Positions 16,777 through 25,721 of a stretch of DNA of 64,000 nt are shown piece after piece (position 1 is the stretch's first letter; every line of letters starts with the position of its first letter). Source of the DNA: JANMES01 sp038229715 (GTDB taxonomy: Bacteria; Planctomycetota; Phycisphaerae; Tepidisphaerales; Tepidisphaeraceae). The stretch spans positions 1 to 64,000 of the forward strand of contig JBBROD010000013.1 of NCBI GenBank assembly GCA_038229715.1, in the 5' to 3' direction. The notes below the pieces were generated by a model. The model saw only the letters and a program-made list of their open reading frames with translations. It ran no database searches and had not been told where the DNA came from. The position numbers were made by a program, and so were the translations under genes.

Positions 16777-17514
16777 ATGTGTACTGTTACGATCTGCCGA
16801 CTTCCCGAACACACGCTGCGAGTAGCGATGAATCGGGATGAATTGCTCACCCGCCCACTCGCGCATGCGCCCCGGATGGAATGCTTCGGTCCACGACAGG
16901 CGATCCTGCCGATCGACACAGCAAGTGGCGGCACCTGGGTGGCCGTGAATGATGCGGGGATCGCGTTCGCGCTGTTGAACCGCAGTCGCCTTGGAGATCG
17001 CCAGCCGCTGCCTGACTGCACAAAGAGCCGCGGGCTGATTATTCCGCTTTTGCTCCGATGTGGATCCGTCGAAGGCGCACTGCTGGAAGCTTCCCGCTTC
17101 AACGCGGATGAATTCGCCCCGTTTCGGCTGGTTGTCGTCGATCGTGAGTCGATCGGTCAGGTCGAGTCCGACGGTCGCCGGCAAATATCGTCGATCAACC
17201 CGCTGGGAGACGAGCCGCTGATGGTCACGTCCTCGGGATTGGGCGACGAACTCGTTGAAGATCGGCGGCGGAAGCTGTTCAAGTCATTTTCCTTCCAATC
17301 GGCCGACGCACAGGACGATTTTCACCGCCATCGTTGGCCGTCGATGCCTCATTTGAGCGTGTGCATGAATCGTGACGACGCTCGAACGGTCAGCTATTCA
17401 GTGATCGAAGTGCGCGGCGATTCTGCCCGCTTTTCATACCATGCCGACGCGCCGGATCGACTTGCGAAATGCTACTCCGCCACGCTGCGCCTGGTGTCGG
17501 CGGGGGTTACTTGA
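16777..17514 (+). CDS. NRDE-family protein (TANGO2 superfamily)
   Basis: 245 residues beginning MCTVTI with the family signature MNRDE at 18-22, followed by GGTWVAVNDAGIAFALLNR. Cys2 directly after the initiator Met is the position of the Ntn-type nucleophile proposed for this family. Members are implicated in heme or lipid homeostasis in eukaryotes; bacterial roles are unclear. Starts 2 bp after the DinB stop; its end overlaps the DedA/ATP-grasp gene. Confidence 0.8.
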   Translation: MCTVTICRLPEHTLRVAMNRDELLTRPLAHAPRMECFGPRQAILPIDTASGGTWVAVNDAGIAFALLNRSRLGDRQPLPDCTKSRGLIIPLLLRCGSVEGALLEASRFNADEFAPFRLVVVDRESIGQVESDGRRQISSINPLGDEPLMVTSSGLGDELVEDRRRKLFKSFSFQSADAQDDFHRHRWPSMPHLSVCMNRDDARTVSYSVIEVRGDSARFSYHADAPDRLAKCYSATLRLVSAGVT

Positions 17515-19220
17515 CCGAATTCGCGATCAATTCCTTTCGACGATGGGGCCATTGGATCATCGCCGGGTTCATTCTGCTTGCCGTGGTCGGGCTGCGCTCG
17601 CTGCCACGGCATTACGCGATCCCGGAGGTCACCGGATGGCAATGGTTGCTACTGGCGCTAGCCACACTGGTGAGCGAGGATCTAACCTGCATCGCCGCTG
17701 GCGGATTGCTCCACAACGGCGACATTTCGCTGATCACCGCTTTGGGGGGATGCTTCGTCGGCGTTTATGCCGGCGACATGGGGCTTTGGTTGCTGGGCCG
17801 GTGCCTCGGGCCGAAAGTGCTGCGGTTTCCGTGGATATCCAAACGGCTCACGCCGCAGCGATTGATCGCGCTTGAGAAATGGTTTGACGAACACGCGATC
17901 AAGGCGGTCTTCGCAGCGCGCTTTGTGCCCGGCGCACGATTGCCGACGTACCTCGCCGCCGGTGCGCTCGGCCGCAAGGGCGCACTCTTTGCCATCGTCA
18001 CGTTCATCGCAAGCCTCGTATGGGTGCCGCTGATCGTACTGCTTGTGTCCTTCCTCGGCGATTCGATCACCCGGCCGCTAAAACTCTACCTCGGCAGCGG
18101 GCTTTCGATCGCCGCGACCATTTTGGCGGGCGTGCTGTTGCTCAAATTTGAAAGCCTCCTATCCACGTCCATCGGCCGGGCCAAGGTTATTGCGAAAGTT
18201 TCCAAACTCTGGCGATGGGAGTTCTGGCCGATGTGGGCGTTTTATCCGCCGATGGTGGCGTACATAACGTGGTTGACGATTCGGCATCGCTCGTTCGCCA
18301 TGATTACCGCCGCCAACCCGGGCATCCCGTTCGGCGGGTTCGCCGGTGAGTCTAAGTTTCAGATTCTGTCGTCCATGCGCGATCCTTTTGTAAGCCCAAC
18401 CCGCTTGCTGCCGCCGGGCGAATTAGAGACACGCATGTCGGCGATCCACAGCACCGGATTTACCTGGCCGATGATCCTCAAGCCCGATGTCGGCGAACGT
18501 GGGGCGGGCGTGAAGCTGGTTCGCTGTGCATTCGAAGCCGAACAGTACCTGCGAGCGTTCTCGCTTCCGCTGATCGCCCAGCCGTTTCACCCCGGGCCCT
18601 ATGAAGCTGGCGTTTTTTACTATCGTCTTCCCGGTCAGGCGTCGGGCAAAATCTTTTCGATCACCGACAAGCACTTCCCCTTCCTCATCGGCGACGGCGT
18701 TGCAACGATCGAGACACTCATCTGGCGGCACCCGCGCTACCGCATGCAGGCGCGGACATTCCTGAATCGTCACGCCCTCCATTCTGACCGCGTGCTTGCT
18801 GAAGGGGAGTCATTCCCACTCGCCACCGCCGGCAACCACTGCCAGGGCACGCTCTTTTGCGACGGTTCCCATTTGATCACGCCGGCGCTGGAGTCAAGCA
18901 TCGACCGGATCGCCTGCACCTTCGACGGCTTTTATTTCGGGCGATTCGACGTCCGCTACTGCGACAAGGACCGATTCCGCAGCGGCGAGGATTTCACCGT
19001 CATTGAGCTGAACGGCATTACCAGCGAATCGACGAATATTTACGACCCGACCTGGCCGATATGGAAAGCGTATCTCACTCTCGCCGACCAATGGCGGCTG
19101 CTGTTTCGCATCGCCGATGCCAATCGCAAGGCCGGACATCGCCCAAGCTCGCTGCGCGAGCTCACGCGCGACTTTCTCCGCCACCTGCGTAGCCCGCGGC
19201 CAAACCCACTGGCGGACTGA
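17511..19220 (+). CDS. DedA (VTT-domain) membrane protein fused to an ATP-grasp-like domain
   Basis: 569 residues from TTG 17511, chosen for the 4-base overlap with the upstream stop (ATG 17469 would give 583 residues and a 46-base overlap). Residues ~1-200 are a DedA/SNARE-associated domain: FAARFVPGARLPTYLAAGAL resembles the family FxxRFxPGxR...AG motif, flanked by several TM helices. A second hydrophobic segment lies near 215-235. From ~300 the protein is soluble and resembles carboxylate-amine-ligase ATP-grasp enzymes: FTWPMILKPDVGERGAGVKL (ATP/Lys loop), RFDVRY, and FTVIELNGITSEST (Mg-binding E-x-N). DedA proteins flip undecaprenyl-phosphate or phospholipids; a ligase in the same chain suggests lipid head-group or cell-wall precursor modification, which is inference. 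Last gene of the operon. Confidence 0.82.
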   Translation: MTEFAINSFRRWGHWIIAGFILLAVVGLRSLPRHYAIPEVTGWQWLLLALATLVSEDLTCIAAGGLLHNGDISLITALGGCFVGVYAGDMGLWLLGRCLGPKVLRFPWISKRLTPQRLIALEKWFDEHAIKAVFAARFVPGARLPTYLAAGALGRKGALFAIVTFIASLVWVPLIVLLVSFLGDSITRPLKLYLGSGLSIAATILAGVLLLKFESLLSTSIGRAKVIAKVSKLWRWEFWPMWAFYPPMVAYITWLTIRHRSFAMITAANPGIPFGGFAGESKFQILSSMRDPFVSPTRLLPPGELETRMSAIHSTGFTWPMILKPDVGERGAGVKLVRCAFEAEQYLRAFSLPLIAQPFHPGPYEAGVFYYRLPGQASGKIFSITDKHFPFLIGDGVATIETLIWRHPRYRMQARTFLNRHALHSDRVLAEGESFPLATAGNHCQGTLFCDGSHLITPALESSIDRIACTFDGFYFGRFDVRYCDKDRFRSGEDFTVIELNGITSESTNIYDPTWPIWKAYLTLADQWRLLFRIADANRKAGHRPSSLRELTRDFLRHLRSPRPNPLAD

Positions 19221-19296
19221 ACGGGTCCCGGAGTTGCGCGTGGCTTGCACGGACCAATACCCCGCATGGCGGGCAGTGAGCACTCTGCTGAGCAAT

Positions 19297-19881
19297 TTAA
19301 AACGGGATATCCTCATCCCCATCCGCCGACTCTTCGCCGGTCGGCAAAGTCTTCTCCATCGCTTCGCGTTCTTTGGCGGTGATAAGCCAGTGCTGGCGGA
19401 TTTCGGCAATTCGGCGGTCGATTTCGCCGGATTGTTTTAGCCGATCGTAATCCTCCTGCGTGAAACGCAGGGATTCGATGCCTTGCTCGGCATCGACTTC
19501 ATCGTCGTCGACATCGGATTCGGGCGTCCATTCTCTCGGCGGCTCGAAGGAGTCGGCAGGAGACAGGTTTTCGCCCAATGAGGGGTTCAGTCCGTACTCG
19601 TCGAGGAGATCAAAATCGGGGGTTTCGTCGTCGTCGTCATCGATATCTTCATCGTCGGCCCACTCGCCTCGGACGCAGTCGTCGTCGTTGACTGGGAAAA
19701 TGTCGAACTCCCACCCCATGGCGGTACAACCCTCGGCGGGGCAGCAGTAATGGATCTCTTCCTCCATCGCGATGGGGATCATGAGATCGCTCATGTACAC
19801 CCGGCCGCAATGGAGGCAGAAGCTTTCGACGGGGACTTCCGGAGGCGGGAAGACGCGATGATCGCCGGCGGCTTCGCTCAT
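19297..19881 (-). CDS. Acidic protein with N-terminal Cys cluster
   Basis: 194 residues. An N-terminal zinc-ribbon-like cluster (C22-LH-C25, then C46, C47, C52) is followed by an exceptionally acidic linker (repeated D/E runs between about 72 and 135) and a helical charged C-terminus (ESLRFTQEDYDRLKQSGEID). No signal peptide. Family not recognised; the layout could suit a nucleic-acid- or ribosome-interacting protein. It is convergent with the DedA fusion gene and divergent from the DsbD-like gene. Confidence 0.65.
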   Translation of the reverse strand: MSEAAGDHRVFPPPEVPVESFCLHCGRVYMSDLMIPIAMEEEIHYCCPAEGCTAMGWEFDIFPVNDDDCVRGEWADDEDIDDDDDETPDFDLLDEYGLNPSLGENLSPADSFEPPREWTPESDVDDDEVDAEQGIESLRFTQEDYDRLKQSGEIDRRIAEIRQHWLITAKEREAMEKTLPTGEESADGDEDIPF

Positions 19882-19999
19882 GATTCGCCGAATCCTGCCA
19901 TGACTTGGGGGATTTTCAAAATAAATTCTGGAAATTCCAGCAACAGCGGGAATGATATCACGCTACATAAGGGTTGTCAGGGGTTGGTGGAGGATACCG

Positions 20000-20824
20000 A
20001 TGCGCCTGTTTTCAATGACGATGATCGCACTGTGGTTGAGTTGCACTGGTGTGCTGGCGGCGGACAAGCCTCAGCCGGTGAAGGCGGAATTGCTGGCCGA
20101 TGTCACTGCGGTTCAGCCCGGTGAGACGTTCAACGTCGGCGTTCGGCTGACGATGGAAGAAGGGTGGCACGTCTACTGGCTGAACCCGGGCGATTCGGGT
20201 CTGCCGACGAAGGTGGAGTGGAAAGTGCCAGCGGGGTTCAAGGTGAACGCGCTGGATTATCCCGCGCCGGTGCGGTTCGATCAGCCGGGCAACGTGGTGG
20301 GGTATGGGTATCACCACTCGCTGATGCTCGTCGCGAAAGTGACGGCGCCGAAAGACCTGCAGCCGGGGGCGAACATCGAGATCGCCGCGAGCGCAAACTG
20401 GCTGGTGTGCAAGGACATCTGCCTGCCGGGGAAAGCGGCCGTGTCGCTGGTACTGACGGCGGGTGGGACTTCTTCGCCGATCAATCGCGAGTTATTTACG
20501 AACTGGCTGGAGCAGATTCCCGTAGCGGCGGCGGAGAAGGCGGAAGTGCAGGCGGCGAACATTAACATCGGCAGGATCGTCACGCTGAAATGGCGAGAGC
20601 CGGCGAGCAATCTGCAAGTTTTTACCGATCCTGGGGATGCGTACTCCATCAGGATTATAAAGATCGATACCACGGGTCAAACGTCGACCATCCGATATGC
20701 GGCCGAACAGCTCGACAAATCTGCCGGGCCGGTCGAAATGACGGTGGTGGTGGCCTACGATGACGTAGCGGGCAGGCATCGAAGCGTCAAGCTGATTGAG
20801 CCGCTCGGCGTTAAACCCAAATAA
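20000..20824 (+). CDS. Secreted DsbD N-terminal-domain-like protein
   Basis: 274 residues from ATG 20000 with GGAGG at 19989-19993; the frame extends upstream to 19952 but without a ribosome site. Signal peptide (MRLFSMTMIALWLSCTGVLA). The mature protein has the DsbD-alpha-like pattern: PGETFNVGVRLTMEEGWHVY, WLNPGDSGLPTKVEW, WLVCKDICLPG with the C-x3-C pair that in DsbD passes electrons to periplasmic partners. It lacks the membrane and thioredoxin domains of full DsbD, so it is a stand-alone domain. A thioredoxin-fold protein follows 12 bp downstream, a likely redox partner. Confidence 0.82.
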   Translation: MRLFSMTMIALWLSCTGVLAADKPQPVKAELLADVTAVQPGETFNVGVRLTMEEGWHVYWLNPGDSGLPTKVEWKVPAGFKVNALDYPAPVRFDQPGNVVGYGYHHSLMLVAKVTAPKDLQPGANIEIAASANWLVCKDICLPGKAAVSLVLTAGGTSSPINRELFTNWLEQIPVAAAEKAEVQAANINIGRIVTLKWREPASNLQVFTDPGDAYSIRIIKIDTTGQTSTIRYAAEQLDKSAGPVEMTVVVAYDDVAGRHRSVKLIEPLGVKPK

Positions 20825-20836
20825 GGAGGATTCGAT

Positions 20837-21448
20837 ATGCGGAAATTTTTCTACTCGTTCGCGCTGCTCGTAGTGGCGGCAATGGTGTTTACTCAGATCG
20901 CGGCCAAAGCCAAACTGGCTGATTTGGCAATCGGCAAGCCTGCCCCTGATTTCACGCTGGAAGACCAGAACGGCAAAACCGTTCATCTGGCCGATCTCAA
21001 AGGCAAGATCGTGGTACTCGAATGGTTCAACGAAGGTTGCCCGTTCGTTCAGAAGCACTACAGCACCGGCAACATGAACGCCGTCGCCAGCAAGCACACG
21101 GGTGAAGACGTGGTGTGGCTGGCGATTAATTCGTCAAAATCCGCCAACAACGCGAGCAACCTGAAAGCCGCCAAAGAGTGGAGCATGGATCGCCCGATCC
21201 TCAACGACGCCAGCGGTGCGGTCGGTAAAGCGTACGGCGCGAAGAACACGCCGCAGATGTTCATCATCAACAAAGATCAGACGGTGGCCTACCGCGGCGC
21301 GATCGACAGCAAGGCGTCCGCAGAATCAGAAGACATCGCCGGCTCGACGAACTATGTCGCCCAGGCGTTGGACGAACTGAAGGCCGGCAAGTCAGTCAGC
21401 CAAGCGGAAACCAAGCCCTACGGCTGCAGCGTGAAGTACGCGGACTAA
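20837..21448 (+). CDS. Secreted thioredoxin-fold (peroxiredoxin/redoxin) protein
   Basis: 203 residues, preceded by AAGGAGG. N-terminal signal anchor (FYSFALLVVAAMVFTQIAAKA), then GKPAPDFTLEDQNGKTVHL and VVLEWFNEGCPFVQKHY: an AhpC/TSA-like redoxin with a single Cys (CPFV) in place of a thioredoxin CxxC. A cis-Pro region (NTPQMFIINKD) follows, and PYGCSVKY near the C-terminus supplies a possible resolving Cys. This form is common in planctomycetes and may carry or reduce thiols with the DsbD-like neighbour; the substrate is unknown. Confidence 0.85.
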   Translation: MRKFFYSFALLVVAAMVFTQIAAKAKLADLAIGKPAPDFTLEDQNGKTVHLADLKGKIVVLEWFNEGCPFVQKHYSTGNMNAVASKHTGEDVVWLAINSSKSANNASNLKAAKEWSMDRPILNDASGAVGKAYGAKNTPQMFIINKDQTVAYRGAIDSKASAESEDIAGSTNYVAQALDELKAGKSVSQAETKPYGCSVKYAD

Positions 21449-21465
21449 ACTACGCGGCAGAAAAA

Positions 21466-21573
21466 TTAGCCACAGATGGGGCACAGATGAACACTGATGA
21501 AGAACACAAGTATTTATCTGTTGAAGAACACAAAGCATTTATCTGTGTTCATCTGTGCCCCATCTGTGGCTAA
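21466..21573. repeat. Long palindrome (29-bp perfect inverted repeat)
   Basis: Arms 21466-21494 and 21545-21573 are exact reverse complements (left arm begins TTAGCCACAGATGGGGCACA). The 50-bp loop contains a near-duplicate of TGAAGAACACAA...TTTATCTGT. It lies between convergent genes (redoxin, + and MazG, -), so it could terminate both transcripts, but no U-run follows. The word CACAGATG repeated within each arm is typical of dispersed intergenic repeats. Confidence 0.85.
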
Positions 21574-21579
21574 ATGTTT

Positions 21580-21864
21580 TTATTTCTCGCCTTCGGGTGG
21601 TTTTTCTCCCAGATATTTTTTGTGAATCGCGCTCGCTAGATCGACATCGTTGATGTTGGCCAGTGTGCAGAGCCACGCCAGCACGTCGGCGAATTCTTCT
21701 TCGAGATTCTCTCGGTTATCGCGGGCTAATGCCCGCGCCAGCTCGCCGACTTCTTCGCTGAACCACATCCAAGTCTTGGGCGTGCCTCGGGCCCGGTCGG
21801 CGGATTCGTAGCGGTCGGAGATGTGCTTTTGGAAGCCGGCCAGCGTCAATTCTTTGGGATTCAT
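21580..21864 (-). CDS. MazG-like nucleotide pyrophosphohydrolase
   Basis: 94 residues of all-alpha NTP-PPase fold with the metal-binding motif EExxE (E37, E38, E41 in FSEEVGEL) and ExxD (E57...D60 in EEEFADVLAWL). These enzymes hydrolyse (d)NTPs to NMP and PPi, cleaning nucleotide pools. Short single-domain MazG/RS21-C6 type. It is 5 bp downstream of the TPR/peptidase gene on the same strand. Confidence 0.85.
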   Translation of the reverse strand: MNPKELTLAGFQKHISDRYESADRARGTPKTWMWFSEEVGELARALARDNRENLEEEFADVLAWLCTLANINDVDLASAIHKKYLGEKPPEGEK

Positions 21865-21869
21865 GGGCG

Positions 21870-24467
21870 TTACTCGTGCTTCGCGGGAGCGGGCTGATCC
21901 TGTTTGCTTGCCGCCACTTTGCGGTCGCGAAGGATTTTGGCGACTTCGGATTCGCGGGTGGCCTTTTCGGTTTGGCCGGCTTTTTCGTAGAGGCCCTGCA
22001 GCAGGTCGTGGGCGGTCGGGTCGTAAGGGTCGATGATGACGGCGGTTTCACCCGAAGCGACGGCCTGATCGAGCTTGTCGGCGTCGCGGTAGATGCCGGC
22101 GATCCGCTTGGCGAAGCGGTTGTCCTTCAGCTCCAGCGGAATCAGCCACTCGAGGTGCGGCAAAGCGTCGTCGTACTTCTTTTCCTTCAGCGCCACACCC
22201 GCGAGCCTGCGGTGCGGTTGCGGATTTTGCGGTTGAAGTTTGGAGGCTTCCTGATACTCCTTCACCGCTTCATCGAGCTTGCCTTGCTGCACGAGCGTTT
22301 CCCCACTGTCGTAATGCTTCTTGTAATTGGCGGCGGTCGCGGTGTCGTAGCCCCATGACTTCACCTGCTCGGCGGCCCAGTCGCCGAAACCGGATTCGAT
22401 GGTCGACAGCGGCTGGCCCGTCGCGCGGACGAATGCGTCGTTGTCCAGAAGTCCGTCGCGGTAGGCGATCAGCAATCGATCGATCGAGTCCGCTCCGTAG
22501 GTGGCGATGAGGTAGCGGGAAATCCAGAACCCGGTCATGTACGCCAACTCGCCGTCCTGGCCGGCCTTGGGGCGCACGAATACTTCGTTGAGCTGGTTGA
22601 TCTTGAACAACTTGTGTTCAATCGCTCGCTTGTATAACACCGGAGGCACCCACTCGAAGCGGTAATCCACTTTTTCACTCAGCACCGCGAGCCCTTCGGT
22701 CAGCCAGCGCGGAACGCGGCCTTCGGTTTTGTCGATGTGCAACACATGCGCGAACTCGTGCTTCAGCACGCGCCCCCAGTTGAAAGCGCCGACGTTCTCT
22801 CCCGCACGCGGCGAGGACGCAACGATCAGCCGCCCGAACGTGACGGCGAAAGTTTCGAGTCCCGGCATGCCCGAGACGCGGACGGAGAACCGCTGGCTGT
22901 CAGGGTAGATTTGAATGATTGTCTTCTCGGCCGGCTCGCATTTGAATTCGTCGCACAGGCCCTTGTAGGCCGACTCCATGTACGGCGCGAAGTATTGCGG
23001 CACGACGATGTCGTCTTCCTGAGCGTAAAGGAAGATGAAGTGGTCGGTTTCCGTGCGAAGGAACTTGGCGGTTTCATCGAGCAGTCGCAGGTAGTTGACG
23101 GTTGAGACGTTGTAAGGATCGAGCGCGTAGGCCGCCTCTAGCGTGGCGCGGGCTTGTTCGTCGTCGCCGCTGTGCAGGTAGAGCACGCCGAGCAGCGTGC
23201 GAGCCTGCGTGGACCACGGAGCACGTTTGATCGCCGTGGTCAGCAGTTCGATGGCGGGTTTGTTCTGATGGCAGGAGTAGAGAAGCTGCGCCGCCTCCAG
23301 GAGGGCGGCCGGGCTTTCGGGCGCGATGGCTTCGGCTTTTTTCAGCAATTCGTCGGCCTCGGCGTTTTGCACTCGGGACGTGCGGTAGCCGGCCAACAGG
23401 CCGATCACATCGAGCCGGCGGGGGCGCAGCTTCAGCACGCGCTCCAGGCGCGAAGCGCCTTCTTCCCGCTTGCCGGTTCCAAGCTCGAGTTCGGCTTGGA
23501 GTATTTCCGCGTCGATCGAGTCGGGGTTGGTCTTTTGCAGGCCGGCGATTATCTGCTCGGCTTCAGTATACTTGCGATACTGCAACATCAGTTCACCCAT
23601 CATGCGATCGATTTGAACCGACTGCGGGTTGGACGAATTGGCTTTTTCCAATTCCTTCAGTGCTTTGTCAGGGTTGTCGTGAGAAAGATAAAACTCCGCC
23701 GCCGCCACACGGGCCGGCCAATAGCCGCGGTCGATCACGTCGTAGGCTTTGACGAACATGTTCAGGATGGCGTTGTTGAGCGCGACGTTGTCCTTGTAAG
23801 ACGAATTGAGTGTGGCGCCCCGGTCGAGGGCGCGGGCGATCAGCACCAGTTCCTCGGCGTTGTCAAACGCGCGCTCGGACTGGGCATTCCACAGATCGAG
23901 AAACACGTGCGGCGGCGCGGAGAACCATGCATACTGCTCCCTTGCCTGCTTGTAGTCGCCGATGTCTTCGCTGATTTGCCCGAGGTAGTAATGCCCGGCG
24001 ATCGAATCGGAATGCGCCTGCAGCAGGGTTTTCAGCAGCGCGACGGCTTGGTCCTGACGGTCATAATCCGCCAGAATGCGGGCGTGAAGCACCTGCACCC
24101 GCGGATCAGGAGCGGCGGCGGGATCGGACACCGCCGCCAGCGCGTCGTCGTACCTGCCGAGCGACCAGTTGGCCGCGCCTTTAACCAAGGCAATGCGGGC
24201 CGGATTGCCGGCTTTTGCTTTGGCGATCGTGATCAGCGACAGCTTGTACCGCCCGGCGAACACCTGCGCCTCGGCCAGGTCGGTGGCGCTGTTGCTGATG
24301 TACTCCGGCAAACTCATTGCCGGCAGCTTTTCCGGGAGGTACTTCTGGTACCATTTGGAGGGCGCCGCATGGGTGAGCAGCGGGTCTTCCGCGTCCGCAG
24401 CCCGGGTGACGGCCCCGGTTGAAAGCAAAAAAGAAAGGGAAGCAGCCGCAACAACATATTTACGCAT
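21870..24467 (-). CDS. Secreted TPR protein with gluzincin (MA-like) metallopeptidase domain
   Basis: 865 residues from the ATG at base 24467 (MRKYVV), preceded by GAGGAT; a start 18 bases upstream is less likely. Signal peptide to about residue 25. The N-terminal ~430 residues are TPR-like helical repeats (e.g. AREQYAWF, ALKELEKANSSNPQSVQIDR). A central peptidase domain contains LKHEFAHVLHIDK (HExxH zinc motif) and WLTEGLAVLSE, giving the third zinc ligand Glu. C-terminal TPRs follow (VKEYQEASKLQPQNPQPHRR). This peptidase-MA arrangement is common in planctomycetes and deltaproteobacteria; the substrate is unknown. Convergent with the redoxin gene, divergent from the aminotransferase. Confidence 0.85.
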   Translation of the reverse strand: MRKYVVAAASLSFLLSTGAVTRAADAEDPLLTHAAPSKWYQKYLPEKLPAMSLPEYISNSATDLAEAQVFAGRYKLSLITIAKAKAGNPARIALVKGAANWSLGRYDDALAAVSDPAAAPDPRVQVLHARILADYDRQDQAVALLKTLLQAHSDSIAGHYYLGQISEDIGDYKQAREQYAWFSAPPHVFLDLWNAQSERAFDNAEELVLIARALDRGATLNSSYKDNVALNNAILNMFVKAYDVIDRGYWPARVAAAEFYLSHDNPDKALKELEKANSSNPQSVQIDRMMGELMLQYRKYTEAEQIIAGLQKTNPDSIDAEILQAELELGTGKREEGASRLERVLKLRPRRLDVIGLLAGYRTSRVQNAEADELLKKAEAIAPESPAALLEAAQLLYSCHQNKPAIELLTTAIKRAPWSTQARTLLGVLYLHSGDDEQARATLEAAYALDPYNVSTVNYLRLLDETAKFLRTETDHFIFLYAQEDDIVVPQYFAPYMESAYKGLCDEFKCEPAEKTIIQIYPDSQRFSVRVSGMPGLETFAVTFGRLIVASSPRAGENVGAFNWGRVLKHEFAHVLHIDKTEGRVPRWLTEGLAVLSEKVDYRFEWVPPVLYKRAIEHKLFKINQLNEVFVRPKAGQDGELAYMTGFWISRYLIATYGADSIDRLLIAYRDGLLDNDAFVRATGQPLSTIESGFGDWAAEQVKSWGYDTATAANYKKHYDSGETLVQQGKLDEAVKEYQEASKLQPQNPQPHRRLAGVALKEKKYDDALPHLEWLIPLELKDNRFAKRIAGIYRDADKLDQAVASGETAVIIDPYDPTAHDLLQGLYEKAGQTEKATRESEVAKILRDRKVAASKQDQPAPAKHE

Positions 24468-24516
24468 GGATGATCCTCTGGCCATGACTCGCTATTATAC
24501 GGCCCGGACACCAACT

Positions 24517-25677
24517 ATGCCCGATCTTTTCGACTACGTCGGTAACGCAGAGCATTTCCCAGTGCTTAAGCATTGGGATTTCTTCAATCACGCGGGCGTT
24601 TGCCCGCTGCCGCACTTGGCATCGCGGGCGATCCGCCGCTACGCCCATGAGTCTGAAGCCGGTGCTTACCTGGCCGGGCCGTGGTATTTGGAGATCGAAA
24701 AACTCCGCATCGCGTCGGCCAAGTTAATCAACGCCCAGCGCGACGAGATCGCGTTCGTCAAAAATACCTCCGAAGGCATCAGCATCGTCGCCAACGGGAT
24801 CGACTGGCAGTGGGGCGATCGCATCGTCACAACGGCCGTCGAGTATCCCGCCAACGTCTACCCTTGGATGGAAGTACAACGGGCCCACGGGGCGAAGCTG
24901 GTGATGGTCGATGAAATAACAGACGCTGCCGGCCGGCGACAAGTTCCCACGGAAAAGATTTTAGAAGAAGCCGCGAGCCCGCGCACGCGGATAGTCAGCC
25001 TCAGCCACGTTGAATACGCCAGCGGGCAGAGGCATGATCTGGAACGCATCGGCAAGTTTTGTCGCGAGAAGAAAATCCTGTTCTGTGTCGATGCGATCCA
25101 GACGCTCGGTATTTGCCCGGTGGACGTGCAGGCGATGAACATCGACTACCTCAGCGCCGACGGCCACAAGTGGCTGCTCGGCCCGGAAGGCGCGGGGATT
25201 TTTTATTGCCGCAAGGAACTCATCGAGCGCACCAGGCCGCTCATGATCGGGTGGATGAACGTCGTCGACGCTCAGAACTACGGCGATTACGACTACCGCC
25301 TGAGACCCGACGCCGGGCGATTCGAGTGCGGCACGCTGAACATCCCGGGCTTGCTGGGGCTCAAGGCGTCGGTTGAATTATTGCAGGAATGCGGCATCGA
25401 CAACGTCGGCCGGCGGATACAGCAGTTGACGGATTTCCTGATCGGCGGGCTGATTAAAAAGGGGTACAAAATTGTCAGCCCGCGCAACCCGGGGCAGAGC
25501 AGCGGTATTGTTAGCTTCGTCAGCCCGAGCCATGCGCACGAGCCGATCTTTAAGATGCTGCGGAAAGAACACAAGACCGAAATCGCCGTCCGCGAGGGCC
25601 GGCTGCGCGTGTCGGCGCACTTCTATAACACCGAACAACAAATCGAACGGCTGATCGAACATCTGCCGGGGCATTGA
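24517..25677 (+). CDS. Class V PLP-dependent aminotransferase (cysteine desulfurase-like)
   Basis: 386 residues from ATG 24517 (MPDLFDYVG); ATG 24484 is an alternative, and neither has a strong ribosome site. Fold-type I motifs: FVKNTSEGISIVANG, SLSHVEYASG, FCVDAIQTLG (Asp binding PLP N1) and the Schiff-base lysine K218 in SADGHKWLLGPEG. The family includes cysteine desulfurases, isopenicillin-N epimerase-like and kynureninase-like enzymes. There is no NifU/SufE partner nearby and no obvious active-site Cys loop, so a desulfurase role is not assured. It diverges from the TPR peptidase gene, with only about 50 bp between the two starts. Confidence 0.85.
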   Translation: MPDLFDYVGNAEHFPVLKHWDFFNHAGVCPLPHLASRAIRRYAHESEAGAYLAGPWYLEIEKLRIASAKLINAQRDEIAFVKNTSEGISIVANGIDWQWGDRIVTTAVEYPANVYPWMEVQRAHGAKLVMVDEITDAAGRRQVPTEKILEEAASPRTRIVSLSHVEYASGQRHDLERIGKFCREKKILFCVDAIQTLGICPVDVQAMNIDYLSADGHKWLLGPEGAGIFYCRKELIERTRPLMIGWMNVVDAQNYGDYDYRLRPDAGRFECGTLNIPGLLGLKASVELLQECGIDNVGRRIQQLTDFLIGGLIKKGYKIVSPRNPGQSSGIVSFVSPSHAHEPIFKMLRKEHKTEIAVREGRLRVSAHFYNTEQQIERLIEHLPGH

Positions 25678-25721
25678 GGAAGTTTGAACCACGGGAAACC
25701 ACGGAGGCGCGCCTCTGTGAC

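Noticed and set aside
23154..24422. 422-codon open frame on + opposite the TPR/peptidase gene
   Set aside because: Shadow of a GC3-rich gene; low-complexity Arg/Val/Gly translation, no motif.
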